A DNA stretch of 64,000 nucleotides from Rhizobium sp. P40RR-XXII (GTDB lineage: Bacteria > Pseudomonadota > Alphaproteobacteria > Rhizobiales > Rhizobiaceae), in NCBI RefSeq assembly GCF_012641405.1, contig NZ_JABAII010000002.1:372001-436000 (forward strand), written 5' to 3'. Position 1 is the first letter of the stretch; each line of letters starts with the position of its first letter. Of this stretch, positions 48,591 to 59,267 are shown one piece after another. Both the position numbers and the translations under genes were made by a program. Below the pieces are notes generated by a model. That model did not search any database and had not been told where the DNA came from. It saw only the letters and a list, made by a program, of their open reading frames with translations.

Positions 48591-51500
48591 CTACTTCGCC
48601 AGCTCCGCCAGCTGCGTCATGACCACGGCCGCCCCCTGCAGCCGCTTTTCCGGCGTCGGAAGATCACGGGTCAGAAACACGCTGTGGTCGGGGCGGATCT
48701 TTGCCATTGTGCCCTGTTTGGCGATGTAGCCGACGAGATTGGCCGGGTTCGGGAATTCCTTGTTGCGGAACTGCACGACGACGCCCTTCGGGCCGGCGTC
48801 CAGCTTCTCGACATTGGCGACGCGGCAGAGCGACTTGATGTAGACGATCTTGAGGAGGTGCTGCACCTCGATCGGTAAGGGGCCGAATCGGTCGATCATT
48901 TCGGCACCGAAACCGTCAATCTCCTTCAGCTCGGTGATCTCGCCGAGGCGGCGGTACAGCGCCATGCGCAGATGCAGATCGGGCACGTAATCGTCGGGGA
49001 TCATGACCGGCGTGCCCACGGAGATCTGCGGCGACCAGCCTGTATTCTGGATCTCATCGACACCCTTGACCTCAGCGACGGCCTCCTCGAGCATCTGCTG
49101 GTAAAGCTCGAAACCGACTTCCTTGATGTGGCCGGACTGTTCCTCGCCGAGCAGATTGCCGGCGCCGCGAATATCGAGATCGTGGCTGGCGAGCTGGAAG
49201 CCGGCGCCGAGCGTATCCAGCGACTGCAGCACCTTGAGCCGGCGTTCGGCCGTGGTCGTCAGCACCTTGTTGACCGGCAGGGTGAAGAGAGCGAAGGCGC
49301 GGACCTTGGAGCGGCCGACGCGGCCGCGGAGCTGATAGAGCTGAGCAAGACCGAACATGTCGGCGCGATGGACGATCAGCGTGTTGGCCGTCGGCACGTC
49401 GAGGCCGGATTCGACGATGGTGGTAGAGAGCAACACGTCATAACGCCCCTCGTAGAAGGCATTCATGATGTCTTCCAGCTCGCCGGCCGGCATCTGGCCG
49501 TGGGCGACCGCCACCTTCAGCTCCGGTACATCCGATTGCAGGAAGGCGTGAATATCGGCGAGATCGGCAAGGCGCGGACAGACATAGAAGCTCTGGCCGC
49601 CGCGATAATGCTCGCGCATCAGAGTTTCGCGGATCACGAGCGAATCGAAAGGCGAGATGAAGGTGCGCACCGCCATGCGGTCGACCGGTGGCGTGGTGAT
49701 GAGCGACAGCTCGCGGACGCCCGTCATTGCCAGCTGCAGTGTGCGCGGGATCGGCGTTGCCGATAGCGTCAGCACATGCACGTCGCTCTTCAGCTCCTTC
49801 AAGCGCTCCTTGTGCTTCACACCGAAATGCTGCTCCTCGTCGATGACGAGCAGGCCGAGATTGGCGAATTTGATGCCGGCGCCGAGCAATGCATGGGTTC
49901 CGACGACGATGTCGGTTTTGCCTTCGGACACTTCCTTCTTGGTCAGCGCCAGTTCCTTGGCGCCGACGAGACGGGATGCCTGCTGTATTCGGATCGGGAG
50001 CCCACGAAAGCGCTCGGAAAAGGTCTTGAAATGCTGGCGGGCGAGCAAGGTCGTCGGCACGACGACCGCGACCTGCGCGCCGTTCATGGCGGCGACGAAG
50101 GCGGCGCGCAGCGCCACTTCCGTCTTGCCGAAGCCGACGTCGCCGCAGACGAGGCGATCCATCGGCCGGCCAGCGCCGAGATCGTCGCGCACGGCCTCGA
50201 TGGCGTTCATCTGGTCGTCGGTCTCGTCATAAGGGAAGCGTGCGGCAAATTCGTCGTAGAGGCCATCCGGGGTGCTGAGTACCGGCGCATGCCGGGTCAA
50301 GCGTTCCGCCGCGACGCGGATCAAGGCGCCCGCCATATCCAGCAGGCGCTTCTTGAGCTTCGCCTTGCGCATCTGCCAGGCACCGCCGCCGAGCTTGTCG
50401 AGCTGCGCCTCGGTGCCCTCACCGCCGTAGCGTGACAGGAGATCGATGTTTTCGACCGGCAGGAATAGCTTGGCATCGTCAGCATAAAGCAGCTCAAGGC
50501 AGGCATGCGGCGCGCCGGCGGCCTCGATGGTCCTCAGCCCGACGAAGCGGCCGATGCCATGCTCGGCATGCACGACGATCGAACCTTCGTCCAGCCCCGC
50601 CACTTCCGAGATGAAGTCGGCGGCGCGCTTGCGGCGCTTGGAGCGGCGCACCATGCGGTCGCCGAGAATATCCTGCTCGCCGATGACGATCAGATCGCCG
50701 GCCTCGAAACCCGCTTCCAGGCTGAGGACGGCGGCGGCCGCCTCGCCCTTCGCCAGGCCGCCGAGGTCCTTGAAGGCCTCGATGGTCTTGACGCGCGCCA
50801 GCCCGTGTTCGGAGAGCACCTGCAGGAGACGGTCGAGCGAGCCTTCGGTCCAGGCCGAAATCAGCACCTTGCCGCCCGCCGCCCGCTTGTCGGCGATATG
50901 CTTGACGACGGCATCGAAGACGTTGACGCGCTCGCTGTCGGCTGTGTCAGTCGCGGACCGCGCCCAGCGCGGCCCCTGACGGGCGTCAAGCTCGATGACG
51001 CGGCGCGCCTCGCCCTCATGTTCGTTGAAGGGCGAGATGCGGATAGCGCCAAAGGCATCGAGCGCGTTGCCGAGGGCCTTGCCGTCGAGATAGAGCTGAC
51101 CGGGCGTTACCGGCTTATAGGGTGTGCCCTGCGCCATCTGCCCCTTGGCTTGCTGACCGGAATGCAGGCGGGCGTCGTAATAGTCAAAGACGAGCTTGGA
51201 GCGTTCCTCGGCCGCCTCGCGCACGGTGTGGTCCGTCACAAGCCGGAAGCCCTTGAGGTAATCGAAGACCGTCTCCAGCTTCTCGTAGAAAAGCGGCAGC
51301 CAATGCTCCATGCCGGCATAGCGTCGCCCTTCGGATACGGCGACATAAAGCGCATCGTCGCGCGTGGCGGCGCCGAAGGCTGAGAGATAGTTCTTGCGGA
51401 AGCGGCTGATCGTATCCGGCGTCAGCGTCACTTCGCTCATCGGATTGAGATCGAGCGAGCGCACCTGTCCCGTCGTGCGCTGGCTGGCAGGATCGAAGCT

Positions 51501-52091
51501 GCGGATGCTTTCCAGCGTATCGCCGAAGAAATCCAGGCGCACAGGCTCTTCCGTACCCGGAACGAAGACATCGAGGATGCCGCCGCGCACGGCATATTCG
51601 CCGACCTCGCGCACGGTCGCCACGCGCTCGAAGCCGTTGCGCTCCAGACGGGCCGCGATATCGTCCATCCGGACCTGATTGCCCGGCCTCGCCGAGAAAG
51701 CCAGGCTCTCGATAATGTCCTGCGGTGCCACTTTCTGCAGCATGGCGTTGACCGTCACCAGCACGACCGCCGCATGCGGCTTGCGATGATACGCGATGAG
51801 GCCGGACAAAGCCGCAAGACGCCGGGCCGACGTGTCGGAGCTTGGGGAGACGCGGTCGTAAGGAAGGCAGTCCCAGGCCGGCAGGGTGAGGACCGGAATT
51901 TCAGGCGCGATGAAGCCGAGCATCTGTTCGACATCGGCCATGTGCTGGCCGTCGGACATGACATAGGCGATCGGCCGGCCGGCCTTTGCCATCTCGGCAA
52001 TCAGGAACGGCTCCAGGCCGGCCGGAACATGACCGATCGTCATCGGCTCGCTTGCGGCAAGCAGCTTCTTCGCGTCGAAACCGGGGATCAT
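48591..52091 (-). CDS. mfd: Transcription-repair coupling factor
   Basis: Mfd of 1166 residues, which removes RNA polymerase stalled at lesions and recruits UvrA. The N-terminal UvrB-like region (about 1-330) is followed by the RNA-polymerase-interacting domain starting near GSIVVHAEHGIGRFVGL. The RecG-like helicase has Walker A GDVGFGKTE (about 650) and DEEQ in VIDEEQHFG (about 750), then the TRG region and the C-terminal autoinhibitory domain. Its start overlaps the sdhE stop (4 bp). Confidence 0.97.
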   Translation of the reverse strand: MIPGFDAKKLLAASEPMTIGHVPAGLEPFLIAEMAKAGRPIAYVMSDGQHMADVEQMLGFIAPEIPVLTLPAWDCLPYDRVSPSSDTSARRLAALSGLIAYHRKPHAAVVLVTVNAMLQKVAPQDIIESLAFSARPGNQVRMDDIAARLERNGFERVATVREVGEYAVRGGILDVFVPGTEEPVRLDFFGDTLESIRSFDPASQRTTGQVRSLDLNPMSEVTLTPDTISRFRKNYLSAFGAATRDDALYVAVSEGRRYAGMEHWLPLFYEKLETVFDYLKGFRLVTDHTVREAAEERSKLVFDYYDARLHSGQQAKGQMAQGTPYKPVTPGQLYLDGKALGNALDAFGAIRISPFNEHEGEARRVIELDARQGPRWARSATDTADSERVNVFDAVVKHIADKRAAGGKVLISAWTEGSLDRLLQVLSEHGLARVKTIEAFKDLGGLAKGEAAAAVLSLEAGFEAGDLIVIGEQDILGDRMVRRSKRRKRAADFISEVAGLDEGSIVVHAEHGIGRFVGLRTIEAAGAPHACLELLYADDAKLFLPVENIDLLSRYGGEGTEAQLDKLGGGAWQMRKAKLKKRLLDMAGALIRVAAERLTRHAPVLSTPDGLYDEFAARFPYDETDDQMNAIEAVRDDLGAGRPMDRLVCGDVGFGKTEVALRAAFVAAMNGAQVAVVVPTTLLARQHFKTFSERFRGLPIRIQQASRLVGAKELALTKKEVSEGKTDIVVGTHALLGAGIKFANLGLLVIDEEQHFGVKHKERLKELKSDVHVLTLSATPIPRTLQLAMTGVRELSLITTPPVDRMAVRTFISPFDSLVIRETLMREHYRGGQSFYVCPRLADLADIHAFLQSDVPELKVAVAHGQMPAGELEDIMNAFYEGRYDVLLSTTIVESGLDVPTANTLIVHRADMFGLAQLYQLRGRVGRSKVRAFALFTLPVNKVLTTTAERRLKVLQSLDTLGAGFQLASHDLDIRGAGNLLGEEQSGHIKEVGFELYQQMLEEAVAEVKGVDEIQNTGWSPQISVGTPVMIPDDYVPDLHLRMALYRRLGEITELKEIDGFGAEMIDRFGPLPIEVQHLLKIVYIKSLCRVANVEKLDAGPKGVVVQFRNKEFPNPANLVGYIAKQGTMAKIRPDHSVFLTRDLPTPEKRLQGAAVVMTQLAELAK

Positions 52092-52402
52092 TTCGTTAAT
52101 CCAAACCTTTCGGCGATCTCTTCGAAATCGGGCTTGTAGGAGGCGAGACGCTCAAAGAGCGGTGTGCGCAGATTCTGCGGCGTCGGCTCGCTACCGAGGA
52201 TCCATTTTAGAAGATCATTGTCTTCTTCGGCCATGATGCGCTCGAGTTCATCAAGTTCGGCCTCGGGAAGACCCGGCAGCTCGTTATCGGCGAACTGGCC
52301 GAAGACCAGATCCATCTCGCGGATGCCGCGATGCCAACAGCGGAAAAGGATGCGCCGACGACGGGGATCGAGATCGGCACTGCTGAGGGTAAGCCCAGTC
52401 AT
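52088..52402 (-). CDS. sdhE: FAD assembly factor SdhE (succinate dehydrogenase assembly factor 2)
   Basis: Protein of about 104 residues with the RGxxE motif (CWHRGIREMDLVFGQF) that carries the FAD to the flavoprotein subunits of succinate dehydrogenase and fumarate reductase. The start is MTGLTLSS at 52402; MFLMTG at 52411 is also possible. It is translationally coupled to mfd by a 4-bp overlap and divergent from recG, with about 170 bp between them. Confidence 0.9.
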   Translation of the reverse strand: MTGLTLSSADLDPRRRRILFRCWHRGIREMDLVFGQFADNELPGLPEAELDELERIMAEEDNDLLKWILGSEPTPQNLRTPLFERLASYKPDFEEIAERFGLTK

Positions 52403-52575
52403 CAAAAACACCTTTATGTTGATGCGTCTCTATAAAACCAGCATTGAAAGGTGGGAACCGGTTTTTCAGAAAAAAGCGTCGGAAGCGTAATTTTCGGGGG
52501 AGTGGTGGCCTCAAAGACGTCGTGCGTGGCGCTACCCCTTGCCAAATGCGCCCTGCCCGTCGCATTTTGCCGGTC

Positions 52576-54681
52576 ATGCGTCCCGCTATCCTCGATCCGC
52601 TGTTTGCCTCCATATCTTCGCTGCCCGGCGTCGGGCCGAAGGTATCAGAGCTGCTGGTGAAGCTGCTCGATCGCGAGACGATCGACGATTGCCGCGTCAT
52701 CGACCTCATTTTCCATGCGCCGCATTCAATCATCGACCGGCGCGAGCAGCCGGGTATCGCCCGCGCGCCGCAGGGAGCCATCGTCACCATTACCGGCCGC
52801 GTCGATCGCCATCAGCCGCCGCCCAATCCGCGCAGCAACGTTCCCTATCGTGTCTATCTGCATGATGAGACGGGCGAGCTTGCGCTGGTCTTCTTCCGCG
52901 GCAAGGCGCAATGGCTCGAAAAGCAGCTGCCTGTCGACGAGACGGTCACCGTCAGCGGCAAGGTCGACTGGTTCAACGGTCGGCCGTCCATGGTGCATCC
53001 GGACTATATCATGCGTGACAGCGAGGCGGAAAACCTGCCGCTGGTCGAGCCGGTCTATCCGTTGACCGCCGGCCTCACCCCGAAATTCCTGCGCAAAACC
53101 ATCGAGGGCGCGCTCTCGCGAATTCCGCAACTGCCCGAATGGGATGACATTACCCTTACGCAGAAGCAGGGTTTTCCCTCGATATCCGACAGCTTCCACA
53201 TGCTGCATGCGCCGCGAGACGCCGCCGATATCGATCCGCAGGCACCGGCCCGTCGCCGGCTTGCCTATGACGAATTCCTGGCGGGGCAATTGTCACTCTC
53301 CCTGGTTCGCCAGAGGCTGCGCAAGGTTGCCGGACAATCCGTGCATCCAACTGGAGAAATCAGCGGCAAGATATTGGAATCCCTGCCTTTCTCGATGACG
53401 AATAGCCAGCGCGACGCGGTGGCCGATATTCTCAAGGACATGGCAGGCACGGAGCGCATGCTCCGGTTGCTGCAGGGCGATGTCGGCGCGGGAAAGACGC
53501 TGGTCGCGCTGATGGCGATCGCCGCGGTCATCGAAAGCGGCGGACAGGCCGTGCTGATGGCGCCGACCGAAATCCTTGCCCGCCAACATCATACGACAAT
53601 TTCAAAATTCGCAGCAAGTGCAAACCTTTCCGTCGAAGTTCTCACAGGCCGCACGAAGGGGCGCGAGCGGGATGCTATCCTCGAGCGCATCGCCTCCGGC
53701 GAAGCGCAGATCATCATCGGCACGCATGCTCTGTTCCAGGATAGCGTCGCCTATGCCAACCTCATGCTGGCTGTCGTCGACGAGCAGCACCGTTTCGGCG
53801 TCCACCAGCGCCTGCGCCTAACTGCGAAGGGCATCTCGCCGCATATGCTCGTCATGACCGCGACGCCCATCCCGCGAACGCTGGTGCTTGCCGCCTTTGG
53901 CGATATGGACGTATCCAAGCTCACCGAGAAGCCGGCGGGCCGCAAGCCGATCCAGACGATCACGATCCCGAACGAGCGAACCGGCGATATCGTCGCTCGG
54001 CTGAAAAGTGCGCTCTCTGAGGGTAAAAAAGCCTATTGGATATGTCCACTTGTGGAGGAATCCGAAGAATCCGATTTAATGTCGGTCGAGGAGCGCCATG
54101 ACACGTTGACCAAGGCGCTCGGTCCCGGCATCGGCCTTATCCATGGCCGGATGAGCGGTCCGGAAAAGGATGCCGTCATGATGGCCTTCAAGAGCGGCGA
54201 GATCCGTCTACTGGTCGCAACGACGGTCGTCGAAGTGGGTGTCGACGTGCCGGACGCGACGATCATGGTCATCGAACATGCCGAGCGTTTCGGCCTAGCG
54301 CAGCTGCATCAGCTGCGCGGACGGGTCGGACGCGGCGACGAGGCCTCCACCTGTATTCTTCTATACAAGGGGCCGCTTGGCGAAGCTGGCCATGCGCGGT
54401 TGTCGATCATGCGCGACACCGAAGATGGTTTCCGCATTGCCGAGGAGGATTTAAAGCTGCGGGGCGAAGGCGAACTTCTCGGTACGCGTCAATCCGGCAC
54501 GCCCGGCTTCCGCATTGCCAGCCTCGAAGCGCACGCCGATCTTCTGGAAATCGCCCGCAAGGATGCCGCCTATCTCATCGAGCGCGATCCGGAGCTGACG
54601 GGCGAGCGCGGCATGGCCGTGCGCACCCTGCTCTATCTCTTCCGCCGCGACGAGGCGATCCGGTTCCTGCGGGCGGGATGA
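52576..54681 (+). CDS. recG: ATP-dependent DNA helicase RecG
   Basis: Branch-migration helicase of 701 residues. The start at 52576 (MRPAILDPLFASISSLPGVG) is chosen because the 44 codons upstream are not RecG-like. A wedge/OB-fold domain (about 1-270) is followed by helicase motifs: GDVGAGKT (about 301), DEQH in VVDEQHRFG (about 400), and TATPIPRTL, HGRM and QLRGRVGRG. It remodels stalled forks and Holliday junctions. Confidence 0.96.
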   Translation: MRPAILDPLFASISSLPGVGPKVSELLVKLLDRETIDDCRVIDLIFHAPHSIIDRREQPGIARAPQGAIVTITGRVDRHQPPPNPRSNVPYRVYLHDETGELALVFFRGKAQWLEKQLPVDETVTVSGKVDWFNGRPSMVHPDYIMRDSEAENLPLVEPVYPLTAGLTPKFLRKTIEGALSRIPQLPEWDDITLTQKQGFPSISDSFHMLHAPRDAADIDPQAPARRRLAYDEFLAGQLSLSLVRQRLRKVAGQSVHPTGEISGKILESLPFSMTNSQRDAVADILKDMAGTERMLRLLQGDVGAGKTLVALMAIAAVIESGGQAVLMAPTEILARQHHTTISKFAASANLSVEVLTGRTKGRERDAILERIASGEAQIIIGTHALFQDSVAYANLMLAVVDEQHRFGVHQRLRLTAKGISPHMLVMTATPIPRTLVLAAFGDMDVSKLTEKPAGRKPIQTITIPNERTGDIVARLKSALSEGKKAYWICPLVEESEESDLMSVEERHDTLTKALGPGIGLIHGRMSGPEKDAVMMAFKSGEIRLLVATTVVEVGVDVPDATIMVIEHAERFGLAQLHQLRGRVGRGDEASTCILLYKGPLGEAGHARLSIMRDTEDGFRIAEEDLKLRGEGELLGTRQSGTPGFRIASLEAHADLLEIARKDAAYLIERDPELTGERGMAVRTLLYLFRRDEAIRFLRAG

Positions 54682-54723
54682 GCAGATGGACGCATTTGTT
54701 GCGTCCATCCCTTTCTGACAACT

Positions 54724-56208
54724 TTACTTGGCAGCAAGGCCGGGAATTGTGACCTGGAACACTTGGAACATGGTGTCGACATCGCCTCCGCCGTCACCCT
54801 TGTAGGCAGCGCCGACCTGATAGCCGTCCTGGGTCAGGAAGTCGTTGTCGTTGGCAACGAAGAGGAAGTAATCGTCCGGCAGCTTTGGATCCTGAACGCT
54901 TGCGAGCGACATCGCCTCCCACTTTTCCGAGAGATTGTTGCGGTCGTTCGGCGCGCCATTATGAAGGCCGAAGCGCGCGAGATCGGCGCTGTCGTTAATG
55001 TCGATGAACTGGCTGACCGTTGCCGGCTTTACCGAAGCGTCAAGAACGCCCTTGGGCGCGACCGACTTGTCGGCATCGAACTTACCGGCAATATCGGTAG
55101 CAGTGGAGACATCGACAGCGACGATGCTGCGGTAGAGCGACTTGTCGCCTTTCACGCCGTAACCGTTGTTGCTGTCACGCGCCAGCATCAGGAAGGTCTG
55201 CGGCGAGAGCGCATAGATTTCGCTCTGGGCGGCGACGGCCGTCTTGCCCTTGTCATTCGTGAAGACCGGCAGCGGCACGACATATTCGTGAACCAGCTTC
55301 AGATTTGCCGGATCGGCGGCATCATAGACCAGCGCGCGGGTGTTCTGTCGCGTGGAGCTGGAATCGCCGCCATCCTGGCGCGTTGCGGACTGCAGCACCG
55401 CGATCAGGAACTTGCCATCCGGCGTTAGCGACATGCCTTCCAGGCCCTGGTTATTCTGGCGGCCGCTGGTCGGGTCCTTCGGATCCGGAGCGGATTCGCC
55501 GGGACCGGGGTTATTGGAGGCGAAATTGACGGCGCCATTGCGCATCGGCAGCAGCGCAGCCGGCGGAGGGGTGGCGGACATCATGCGGCCATCGGCGGCG
55601 AAGCGGTAGATATAGGGGCCATACTCGTCGCTGATGAACATGGTGCCGTCAGGCAGACGGGCAATGGCTTCGGTGTCGAGCGAGATCTTGCCGTTCGGCG
55701 CCTGGGGCAGCAGCGGCATGCTGCCTTCCGCTTGGCGGGTACCATTGGTCGGATCGAGGCCAGTGGTGTCGGCGCCCTTGTCGTCCTTGAGAAGCTGGGT
55801 GTCGGCAAGCTTGGCGTCGACGCCCGACTGCTCCTTGCCGGCCGGCGGCGCCGCGCCGGACGCGACCGGGCTCAGAGTAACGTCGATCGTGTTCAGACGC
55901 GGGCGATAGTCGGTCGTGCCGACGGCATTGTAGCCGCGGTCCGGTAGCAGCCAGAGCGAACCCTTGTAGGTGCCGTCGGCGTTGCGAACCCAGCTCTTGG
56001 TGTCGATCGACATGCCCGAACCGGAACCGAAGGTCTCGCCGAACTTGTCGCGCAGGTTGGCCGGGATGCGACCGACCGCCACGCGTCCCTTGTTGACGAG
56101 CGTCACGCCCTGGACCGCGACGGAATTATCCGCGAGCGCGGCGACCGGCGCGGAGAAAACGAATGTGGCTAGTACGGCCGACAGCAGCGGCAGGCTCTTC
56201 GAACGCAT
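54724..56208 (-). CDS. Esterase-like activity of phytase family protein
   Basis: Secreted beta-propeller-like protein of 494 residues. The start at 56208 (MRSKSLPLLSAVLATFVFSA) gives a signal peptide. Family segments are visible: LWLLPDRGYNAVGTTDYRPRL, MFISDEYGPYIYRF and NNQGLEGMSLTPDGK. The domain family (Phytase-like) has reported esterase activity and often needs calcium; the substrate is unknown. No terminator seen. Confidence 0.88.
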   Translation of the reverse strand: MRSKSLPLLSAVLATFVFSAPVAALADNSVAVQGVTLVNKGRVAVGRIPANLRDKFGETFGSGSGMSIDTKSWVRNADGTYKGSLWLLPDRGYNAVGTTDYRPRLNTIDVTLSPVASGAAPPAGKEQSGVDAKLADTQLLKDDKGADTTGLDPTNGTRQAEGSMPLLPQAPNGKISLDTEAIARLPDGTMFISDEYGPYIYRFAADGRMMSATPPPAALLPMRNGAVNFASNNPGPGESAPDPKDPTSGRQNNQGLEGMSLTPDGKFLIAVLQSATRQDGGDSSSTRQNTRALVYDAADPANLKLVHEYVVPLPVFTNDKGKTAVAAQSEIYALSPQTFLMLARDSNNGYGVKGDKSLYRSIVAVDVSTATDIAGKFDADKSVAPKGVLDASVKPATVSQFIDINDSADLARFGLHNGAPNDRNNLSEKWEAMSLASVQDPKLPDDYFLFVANDNDFLTQDGYQVGAAYKGDGGGDVDTMFQVFQVTIPGLAAK

Positions 56209-56445
56209 ATATCTCAAAACAGTATCCTCCGATGAAAATCCGCGTGGAGACAACGGCATCCATCTCCGGCCCGCTTTCAGGCCGCGTAGAAAACGACAGC
56301 CCGACACCGAAACTCCGAGCATTCGCTGATGAGATACATTCGATTGCCTGTCCCCAAGGACGATCTAAGGCGTCAATATGATAGGGACATGACAGTTCGC
56401 GCGATACGCGAAGCCAGCCGACCAGCGACAGGAACGAGAGTGCTT

Positions 56446-57147
56446 CTAGGTGAGCGACTTTATCGGAACGGGCCTGGGCAGCCCCTTCGCCGCGACCAGT
56501 TCTTCCTTGTATTCGGGCGAAACCAGGCCACCGGAAATTAGAAGCTTGGCGCCATCCTCCGGGCTCATGTCGAGCACCGTGATCTTTTCGCGCGGAACGA
56601 AAACCAGAAAGCCGGCCGTAGGCACGGGTGTCGGCGGCAGGAAGACCGCTACCATGTCCTGGCCCATGGCATTGAATTTCGAGGCGATTTCGCCCTTGGC
56701 ATCCGTCGATATGAACACCATGGACCAGAGGCCGGGGCTCGGATATTCGATGAGGCCCACCTTCTTGAACGACGTGCCCTGCTCTTTCAGCACGGTTTCG
56801 AAGATCTGCTTGACGCTCTTATAGATCGTCCGCACCAGTGGCACGCGATTGACGATCGACTCGCCGAAACGGACGATGCTCTGGCCGATCAGGTTCTTGG
56901 CGAGAAAACCGACGAGCGTAATGAAGATCATCGCGATGATCAGGCCAGTGCCGGGAACGGCAAAATTCAGATAGCTCTCGGGGTCGTAGCGCGCGGGAAT
57001 ATAGGGGCGGACCCAGCTATCGGCCCAATGCACGACGGACCAGGTCAGCCAGAGCGTGATGGCAATCGGAGCGCATATGATCAGACCGGCCAGGAAATTG
57101 TTTCTGATCCGCGTGGTCACAGACATTTTGATGAGCTTTTCAGTCAT
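56446..57147 (-). CDS. DUF502 family membrane protein
   Basis: Membrane protein of 233 residues starting at 57147 (MTEKLIKMSVTTRIRNNFLAG). Two transmembrane segments are seen: FLAGLIICAPIAITLWLTW and GLIIAMIFITLVGFLA. A soluble C-terminal domain with ALIRTIYKSVKQIFETVL-type and VFVPREKITVLDMSPEDGAKLLISGG follows, the DUF502 pattern. The function is unknown. Confidence 0.87.
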   Translation of the reverse strand: MTEKLIKMSVTTRIRNNFLAGLIICAPIAITLWLTWSVVHWADSWVRPYIPARYDPESYLNFAVPGTGLIIAMIFITLVGFLAKNLIGQSIVRFGESIVNRVPLVRTIYKSVKQIFETVLKEQGTSFKKVGLIEYPSPGLWSMVFISTDAKGEIASKFNAMGQDMVAVFLPPTPVPTAGFLVFVPREKITVLDMSPEDGAKLLISGGLVSPEYKEELVAAKGLPRPVPIKSLT

Positions 57148-57325
57148 TCGCCGCTCGAAAACTCCGTTCGGTCGCCTCCCGCTGACCGGCAAATCCTCCC
57201 CCACCGTCTCCTTCGGAAAGACTGCCAGAAATTGGGGCGGCATACAACCAGCCAGTCACGCCGCAGCGCCGAACGGACACCCTGCTCACGATGACGTGAC
57301 TGCGAAAAGAGGCCGGCGGAAAAGC

Positions 57326-59152
57326 CTATTCCACCGTCACCGATTTGGCGAGGTTGCGCGGCTGATCGACGTCCGTGCCCATGAAGACGGCGGTGTGATA
57401 GGCGAGCAGCTGAATCGGCAGCGAGAAGATGATCGGCGCGATGATCTCGTCGACGACAGGCAAGGCAATGGTCGCCATCGTCGGCAGCGTCGATGCGGCC
57501 GCACCCGCCTCGTCGGTGATGAAGATGATTCGGCCGCCGCGTGCCGCCACTTCCTGCATGTTGGAAACCGTCTTGTCGAAGAAGCGGTCATGCGGCGCGA
57601 TGACGATGACAGGCATGTTCTCGTCGATCAGGGCGATCGGCCCGTGTTTCAGCTCGCCGGCCGCATAACCCTCGGCATGGATGTAGGAGATTTCCTTCAG
57701 CTTCAGCGCACCTTCCATGGCGAGCGGGAAGCTGGTGCCGCGACCGAGATAGAGCACATCCTTGAACTTCGAAATCTCTCGCGCCAGGCTTTCCATCTGC
57801 GGCTGGATGATATTCAGGACATTGGCCATGATACGCGGCATCTCGACGAGATGGCGCACCATTTCCTGTTCATCCGTAGCGCTGACGGTACCGCGCGCGA
57901 CACCCGCTCCGATCGCCAGCGATGCGAGAACGGCAAGCTGGCAGGTGAAGGCCTTCGTCGAGGCAACGCCGATCTCGGGACCGGCCATGATTGGAAACAC
58001 GGCATCGGCTTCGCGCGCGATGGTCGATTCCTTGACGTTGACGACGGCGCCGATCTTCAGGCCGTTGTCGCGGCAGTAACGCAGCGAAGCCAGCGTATCG
58101 GCCGTCTCGCCGGACTGTGAAATGAACAGCGCCGCCTGCGAGGGCGACAGCGGCATCTCGCGGTAGCGGAATTCGGAGGCGACGTCGATCTCGACCGGCA
58201 GGCGCGCATAGCGCTCGAACCAGTATTTGCCGATCAAGCCGGCAAGATAGGCCGTGCCGCAGGCGGAAATCGCCAGGCCGGAAACACCGTCGAAATCGAT
58301 CGCCGACGCACCTGGGCGCACGCGATGGCTGGCAAAATCGACATATTGGCTGAGCGCGTGCGAAATGACCTCCGGCTGCTCGTAGATTTCCTTCTCCATG
58401 AAGTGGCGATGATTGCCCTTGTCGACAACATAGGCGGTCGCCTGGGAGATCTGCCGCGGCCTGGTTACTTCATTGCCATTGAAATCGAGAATGGTCGCGC
58501 CGGCATGCGTGACGATCGCGCAGTCGCCATCGACGAGATAGGTGATCTCGTTGGTGAAGGGTGCAAGGGCAATCGCATCCGAGCCGAGGAACATTTCGCC
58601 CTTGCCGTACCCCACGGCAAGCGGCGGGCCGGAACGCGCCGCTATCAGCGTGTCGGGATCGTTCTCAAACATCACGGCCAATGCGTAGGCACCGGTCACG
58701 CGGTTCAGCATCTTCAGCATTGCGGCGCGGGGCTCGAGACCTTCGCGGATATGGTTTGCGAGCAGGTGTGCAACGACTTCCGTGTCCGTCTGCGAAGCAA
58801 ACACCTTGCCTTCGGCCTTCAGTTCCTCGCGCAGTTCGGAAAAGTTTTCGATGATGCCGTTGTGGACGACGGCAACACCCTCGACGAAATGCGGGTGGGC
58901 ATTGGTCTCATTCGGAACGCCGTGCGTTGCCCAGCGTGTGTGGGCAATGCCCGTCGTGCCGGGCAGAGGATCCGTCTCCAGCCGCTTCTCCAGATTGAAG
59001 AGCTTTCCTTCCGCGCGGCGGCGATCCATCACGCCGTCATGGATCGTTGCGACACCGGCCGAATCATAGCCGCGGTATTCGAGACGCCGCAGCGCGTCCA
59101 CCAAGCGGTCCGCCACAGGCTTCGTTCCGACGATCCCAACAATACCGCACAT
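57326..59152 (-). CDS. glmS: Glutamine-fructose-6-phosphate aminotransferase (isomerizing)
   Basis: Enzyme of 608 residues that makes glucosamine-6-phosphate for peptidoglycan and lipid A. The catalytic nucleophile is Cys2 (MCGIVGIVG), and the glutaminase domain (about 1-230) is followed by two SIS isomerase domains (SQSGETADT). The C-terminus ends NLAKSVTVE. I see no glmS ribozyme pattern or GlmY/Z-type leader. It is 115 bp downstream of glmU. Confidence 0.97.
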   Translation of the reverse strand: MCGIVGIVGTKPVADRLVDALRRLEYRGYDSAGVATIHDGVMDRRRAEGKLFNLEKRLETDPLPGTTGIAHTRWATHGVPNETNAHPHFVEGVAVVHNGIIENFSELREELKAEGKVFASQTDTEVVAHLLANHIREGLEPRAAMLKMLNRVTGAYALAVMFENDPDTLIAARSGPPLAVGYGKGEMFLGSDAIALAPFTNEITYLVDGDCAIVTHAGATILDFNGNEVTRPRQISQATAYVVDKGNHRHFMEKEIYEQPEVISHALSQYVDFASHRVRPGASAIDFDGVSGLAISACGTAYLAGLIGKYWFERYARLPVEIDVASEFRYREMPLSPSQAALFISQSGETADTLASLRYCRDNGLKIGAVVNVKESTIAREADAVFPIMAGPEIGVASTKAFTCQLAVLASLAIGAGVARGTVSATDEQEMVRHLVEMPRIMANVLNIIQPQMESLAREISKFKDVLYLGRGTSFPLAMEGALKLKEISYIHAEGYAAGELKHGPIALIDENMPVIVIAPHDRFFDKTVSNMQEVAARGGRIIFITDEAGAAASTLPTMATIALPVVDEIIAPIIFSLPIQLLAYHTAVFMGTDVDQPRNLAKSVTVE

Positions 59153-59267
59153 ACAACTCTCCGTCTGGCCTCAAATATGAGGGCAAGTCCTAATCGTTCC
59201 TGCAATTTTCTCAATTGCCGTAACGGTCACTTTCGATTTCGGACCGTTACGCCGGCAGCCCAAAGAT

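Noticed and set aside
59153..59267. Possible glmS leader RNA or ribozyme
   Set aside because: The 115-bp gap is too short and lacks the conserved core of the glmS ribozyme, which is found in Gram-positive bacteria.
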